The notes below the pieces were generated by a model. That model saw only the letters and a list, made by a program, of their open reading frames with translations. It was not told the origin of the DNA and searched no databases. Below, in pieces: positions 60,538 through 64,000 of a stretch of DNA of 64,000 nucleotides. Position 1 is the first letter of the stretch. The number at the start of each line of letters is the position of its first letter. Made by a program: the position numbers and the translations under genes. This DNA comes from Ruegeria arenilitoris (GTDB taxonomy: Bacteria; Pseudomonadota; Alphaproteobacteria; Rhodobacterales; Rhodobacteraceae), in contig NZ_WPZQ01000005.1 in the NCBI RefSeq assembly GCF_013030265.1, forward strand, positions 186,001-250,000, read 5' to 3'.

Positions 60538-61959
60538 ATGAACGCTCCGAACGACATAGCCCCTGAGATTGCGGAAATTGACCGGATCGTGGCGGAGGCC
60601 CGCCAAGCCCAGATCGCTTTTGAGGCTTCGGGCAGTCAGGCTCTCTATGACAAGGTGGCACTTGCAGCAGGCTGGGCGATCATGGAGCCCGCTCGAAACC
60701 AGATGCTTGCTGAACTGGCGGTGGAGACGACCGGGCTGGGCAACGTGCCAGACAAGATCACCAAGAACCACCGCAAGACGCTGGGCCTGCTGCGCGACAT
60801 TGCTGAGGCAAAGACACACGGCGTCATCAGTGACGATCCTGAAACGGGAATTACCGAGATTGCCCGGCCCATCGGGGTCATCGGAGCGGTCGTACCCTCA
60901 ACCAACCCTGCCGCGACGCCGGCGAATAACATCATCAACGCGCTAAAGGGCGGCAACGCAATCATCGTTGCCCCGTCACCTAAGGGGGTCGCCTCATGTG
61001 AACTGCTGCTGAGCTACATCCATGCCGAATTCGACAAGTTGGGTTTGGATCGGAATTTGGTCCAGATGATCCCTGCGCCGGGTTCAAAGGCAAAAACCCA
61101 AAGATTGATGGAAGCATGCGACCGAGTGATCTGCACCGGAAGCCAGAACAACGTACACCGCGCGCAATCTTGCGGCACACCCGCCGTCGCTGTTGGCGCG
61201 GGCAATGTGACCGTGATTGTGGATGAAACCGCCGATCTGGCGGGCGCGGCGGCCAAAATCACGGCATCCAAGTGTTTTGACAACGCAACCTCGTGTTCGT
61301 CCGAGAATGCGGTTGTCGTGGTAGATGCGGTCTATGACGACTTTGTTGCCGCGATGGCCGACGAGGGTGGAGCGTTAGTTCCGGCATCGGGCGCCGATGG
61401 TATCGTGGCACGGCTGTGGCCGGACGGACATCTCAACCGTTCGGCCATCGCACAGGACGCAGACAAGATGCTTGAAGCTCTGGGGATGGCTAACAAAGTT
61501 CCCGGTGACACCAGATTTCTGGCGGTAGAGACCGATGGGATTGGACCGGATCACCCCCTGTCCGGAGAGAAGCTCAGCCGGGTTCTGGCACTGTACAGGG
61601 CACCGGATTTCGAAACAGCCAAGGCACTGGCCACGCGGATATTGGAGTATCAGGGGGCGGGTCATTCGGTTGGAATTCACACATCCGATGACAACCGCGC
61701 CGTGGAATTGGGGCGCGATCTTCCCACCTGCCGGGTGATTGTGAATCAAGCTCACACCTTTGCGACAGGTGGCAGTTTCACCAATGGGATGCCGTTTTCC
61801 CTATCCATGGGATGTGGCAGCTGGGGCGGAAACTCCATCGATACTAATCTGCATTGGAGACATTTCGTACAAACCACCAAAATCGTCCGCGAGATTGCGC
61901 CACGTGAACCGGATCTGGATGAGATATTCGGCCAGTACTGGGCGGAGGCCGGTCGATGA
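60538..61959 (+). CDS. CoA-acylating aldehyde dehydrogenase, sulfoacetaldehyde type
   Basis: Acylating aldehyde dehydrogenase of 473 residues related to the aldehyde domain of AdhE and to SauS, the sulfoacetaldehyde dehydrogenase of the sulfoacetate pathway. The catalytic cysteine lies in KCFDNATSCSSENAVVVVD, with IGAVVPSTNPAATPANNIINALKGGNAII as the cofactor and substrate-binding stretch. ATG 60538 follows GAGGA; the frame from 60460 runs through the tctC end. It overlaps the CoA-ligase gene by four bases. Next to a CoA ligase and a carboxylate importer, the reductive direction, acyl-CoA to aldehyde, is likely. Succinate semialdehyde or other short aldehydes remain possible. Confidence 0.82.
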   Translation: MNAPNDIAPEIAEIDRIVAEARQAQIAFEASGSQALYDKVALAAGWAIMEPARNQMLAELAVETTGLGNVPDKITKNHRKTLGLLRDIAEAKTHGVISDDPETGITEIARPIGVIGAVVPSTNPAATPANNIINALKGGNAIIVAPSPKGVASCELLLSYIHAEFDKLGLDRNLVQMIPAPGSKAKTQRLMEACDRVICTGSQNNVHRAQSCGTPAVAVGAGNVTVIVDETADLAGAAAKITASKCFDNATSCSSENAVVVVDAVYDDFVAAMADEGGALVPASGADGIVARLWPDGHLNRSAIAQDADKMLEALGMANKVPGDTRFLAVETDGIGPDHPLSGEKLSRVLALYRAPDFETAKALATRILEYQGAGHSVGIHTSDDNRAVELGRDLPTCRVIVNQAHTFATGGSFTNGMPFSLSMGCGSWGGNSIDTNLHWRHFVQTTKIVREIAPREPDLDEIFGQYWAEAGR

Positions 61960-63467
61960 ACGAGCCACCAAAGGGAACCGTCCGTGACTGGCTGGACCTG
62001 CGGGCCGGGCAGGGCGGAATAGGCTTTGTGTTTCCTGACGGGGCGCCAGACCTGAGTTGGTCAGAGCTGCGTGACACCGCTCGCCGTATAGCGACCATGC
62101 TGACCGAAATGGGAGTGGCAAAAGGGGAAAGCATCGCCATCCTGTATCCAAACAGCCGAGAGGCATTGGAGGTTCTTTTTGGTATTCTCTACGGCGGGTT
62201 CAGGGCGACCATGATCAATCTGGTCGCTGGCGACAGCGCGGTTTCGTATGCGCTTGAACACAGCGGCGCGCGATATGGATTTGTGCATCCGGGTCAAGCT
62301 GACCTGTTCGAGCGGACCGCAGATTCATCGACAATCACTGCATTGCAGATCCCAACCACCGAGCCAGCGGCGACTGCTCTACATGATGTATCAGCGGTCG
62401 ATCATGCGCTGTTGATGTACACCTCGGGCACCACCGGGCGCCCGAAAGGGGTCGTGCACAGCCAGGCAAGCTTGTTAGCGGGTGGCTGGACGACGACCAT
62501 CGCCCACGAGTTGAGCGCAGCAGACCGCGGGTTCTGCGTTCTGCCGATCTATCATATCAACGGGCTTTGCGTGACCGTCATGGGTACACTCGTGTCCGGA
62601 GGCTCGCTGGCCATGTGTGAAAAATTTTCAGCGAGCCGTTTCTGGGGGAATCTTGGGCGGTCGCAGGCAACATGGTTCTCGGTTGTGCCCACAATCATAT
62701 CGCACCTGTTGCATTCCGATATCGACCCCGATGACGAAACCCGCCAGCGCGTTCGCTTTGGACGTTCGGCTTCGTCCGCATTGGCACCCGATGTCCAGCA
62801 GGCATTTGAACATCGCTTTGGAATACCGATCGTTGAAACCATGGGCCTGACCGAGACGGCAGCGCAAATTCTGTCAAATCCGCTCCCGCCCGGTGTTCGC
62901 AAGATCGGCTCACCCGGTATCGCCTATGGGAACGAAGCGGCGATAGTTGACGCAAACCTCAAACAGGTGCCAGCAGGTACCGAGGGCGAGTTGGTCATTC
63001 GCGGGCCAAACGTGATGTTGGAATATCTCAGGAATGCTGATGCGACGGCGAGTACTTTCACTCCGGATGGTTGGTTGCGAACGGGTGATCTGGCGCGCAT
63101 GGATGAAGACTGCTACGTCTATGTGACAGGGCGATTGAAAGAACTGATCATCAAGGGTGGCGAGAATATTGCCCCCCGTGAGATTGACGAAGCGCTGTAT
63201 TCCCACCCCGATGTCATAGAGGCTGCAGCCTTTGCCCGGCCCTGCAAAAGCTATGGCGAAACAGTTTCTGCAGCAGTCAAGATTCGGGACGGTTCAGACC
63301 TGACGCCGTTGGATTTATTGGGCATATGTGAAAGCAGGCTGGGTAAGTTCAAATCGCCTGATGAGATTTACATATTGGCCGATTTGCCAAAGGGGCCATC
63401 CGGGAAGATTCAGCGAAACAGGATACTCGCATCGATCCATAAAAAGGCTGATGCAACGACGTCATAG
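61956..63467 (+). CDS. AMP-forming acyl-CoA synthetase, sulfoacetate-CoA ligase type
   Basis: AMP-dependent acid-CoA ligase of 503 residues. The AMP-binding motif LMYTSGTTGRPKGVVH, the ETMGLTETAAQ motif, GWLRTGDLARMD and the catalytic lysine region GPSGKIQRNRIL are all present. It overlaps the aldehyde dehydrogenase gene by four bases. The pair matches the sauS-sauT logic: activate sulfoacetate to its CoA thioester, then reduce it to sulfoacetaldehyde. The downstream enzyme (sulfoacetaldehyde acetyltransferase, Xsc) is not in this window. Other short carboxylates cannot be excluded. Confidence 0.84.
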   Translation: MNEPPKGTVRDWLDLRAGQGGIGFVFPDGAPDLSWSELRDTARRIATMLTEMGVAKGESIAILYPNSREALEVLFGILYGGFRATMINLVAGDSAVSYALEHSGARYGFVHPGQADLFERTADSSTITALQIPTTEPAATALHDVSAVDHALLMYTSGTTGRPKGVVHSQASLLAGGWTTTIAHELSAADRGFCVLPIYHINGLCVTVMGTLVSGGSLAMCEKFSASRFWGNLGRSQATWFSVVPTIISHLLHSDIDPDDETRQRVRFGRSASSALAPDVQQAFEHRFGIPIVETMGLTETAAQILSNPLPPGVRKIGSPGIAYGNEAAIVDANLKQVPAGTEGELVIRGPNVMLEYLRNADATASTFTPDGWLRTGDLARMDEDCYVYVTGRLKELIIKGGENIAPREIDEALYSHPDVIEAAAFARPCKSYGETVSAAVKIRDGSDLTPLDLLGICESRLGKFKSPDEIYILADLPKGPSGKIQRNRILASIHKKADATTS

Positions 63468-63829
63468 GGTCTGGATCTTATTAGGGTGTGAAATCGATGT
63501 CTCGGACGCTTCACAGCTTTTCTGAATCTCCGTGGCTTGTCATCTGCCGAGGGTGGCAGGCGTGGTAGTAGATACGGGCCGCCCGATGCCTGCGTAAGGC
63601 ATTGTGATTAATGTGTATTACGTCCACTAGGACCATGTTTCGGATGCGCGGGTTAAATGATCTGCAAAGCTATTGCGGTGACAATCGTGCGTCGTGTGCC
63701 GCTGGATGTGCTTGCTGAAGTCCCCGGCAAGCTCGAATTCGTCAGGTTGCGGTCACGATTTGGACGCAATTACCCTGTTTTTTAGCTTTTGTTGAATGAA
63801 TCATACGGGCATCGGGAGCCCTCAGAGCA
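63468..63829. other. Intergenic stretch, no gene recognised
   Basis: About 360 bp between the CoA-ligase gene and the glycosyltransferase. No convincing gene, RNA or terminator is seen. It presumably contains the promoter of the following gene. Confidence 0.4.
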
Positions 63830-64000
63830 ATGGTACCGCACGAAAACTCCGTCGCCATCGTCATGCCGTGCCTGAATGAGGCCGAGACTATCTCGGCCTG
63901 CGTCAGTCGCGCGCGCGAGGCGTTGGTGATGCTAAAAGACGAGTACCAGCTGACCGGGGAAGTAATCGTTGCTGACAACGGCAGCACGGATGGGAGTCAG
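63830..64000 (+). CDS. Family-2 glycosyltransferase, 5' end only
   Basis: The first 57 codons of a GT-A fold glycosyltransferase. It reads VAIVMPCLNEAETISACV, the usual first strand and helix, then EVIVADNGSTDGSQ, the nucleotide-sugar-binding DNGSTDGS motif. The ATG at 63830 is preceded by GGGAG at a somewhat long distance. The acceptor and pathway cannot be told from this piece; the rest lies beyond the window. Confidence 0.82.
   Translation, partial: MVPHENSVAIVMPCLNEAETISACVSRAREALVMLKDEYQLTGEVIVADNGSTDGSQ

Noticed and set aside
1..64000. tRNA, rRNA, CRISPR arrays, insertion sequences or transposases
   Set aside because: I looked for these on both strands and saw none; no transposase motif, direct-repeat array or cloverleaf was evident by eye.

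Overview
The window looks like an extrachromosomal replicon (large plasmid or chromid) of a marine alphaproteobacterium of the Rhodobacterales, Roseobacter group. The reasons are the moderately high GC, the TRAP-TAXI, tripartite tricarboxylate and sugar ABC importers, the C2/C3-sulfonate-type catabolic genes, and a Rep_3-type initiator next to a parAB pair. These are inferences from protein families; no database search was run.

Layout. (1) 1-5200: a two-component system (histidine kinase cut by the window edge, OmpR-type regulator) behind a DUF4173 membrane protein, divergent from tex. (2) 5199-9500: the replication and partition module, with a Rep_3 initiator, an iteron-bearing AT-rich origin, parA-parB, and four copies of the palindrome GTTTCG-N3-CGAAAC that look like parS. 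(3) 9972-11081: an isolated Fic protein in lower-GC surroundings. (4) 11462-20130: a TRAP-TAXI importer, D-amino-acid dehydrogenase, Asp/Glu-type racemase, TauE/SafE exporter, PLP-dependent beta-lyase and RidA, with a divergent LysR regulator. This fits uptake and desulfonation or desulfhydration of a sulfur-containing amino acid. (5) 20364-21806: a DUF1963/YwqG-like protein with two N-terminal membrane segments. (6) 22237-29587: a LacI-controlled MalEFGK-type importer with a glycoside hydrolase related to mannosylglycerate/glucosylglycerate hydrolases. (7) 29915-33617: an operon of a stand-alone NRPS-like adenylation protein, a membrane flavin-reductase-like protein and an enoyl-CoA hydratase, with a palindromic operator in front. 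(8) 33770-39103: a DUF6502/DUF5666 pair, a membrane-anchored serine hydrolase and a Tat-exported CpdB-type phosphodiesterase/nucleotidase. (9) 39249-56073: a large inositol-catabolism regulon with iolG, an inositol-type ABC importer, iolD, iolE, iolC, iolJ and two IolB-family isomerases. It also holds a PhyH-type oxygenase, an SDR, a hydroxypyruvate-isomerase-like protein, two more Gfo/Idh/MocA dehydrogenases and a LacI regulator. At least four copies of TTGCAACCGGTTGCAA or a one-base variant tie the regulon together. (10) 56358-63467: LacI, TctABC importer, CoA-acylating aldehyde dehydrogenase and AMP-forming acyl-CoA ligase, resembling the sulfoacetate (sau) pathway. (11) 63830-64000: the start of a family-2 glycosyltransferase.

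The replicon reads as a catabolic toolbox of self-contained modules, each with importer, enzymes and local regulator, for marine osmolytes and sulfonates: inositols, glycosyl-glycerate-type solutes, sulfoacetate and perhaps cysteate. The least explained parts are the adenylation/flavoprotein/hydratase operon (29915-33617) and the PhyH-IolB-SDR-Hyi branch inside the inositol cluster (46299-49904).
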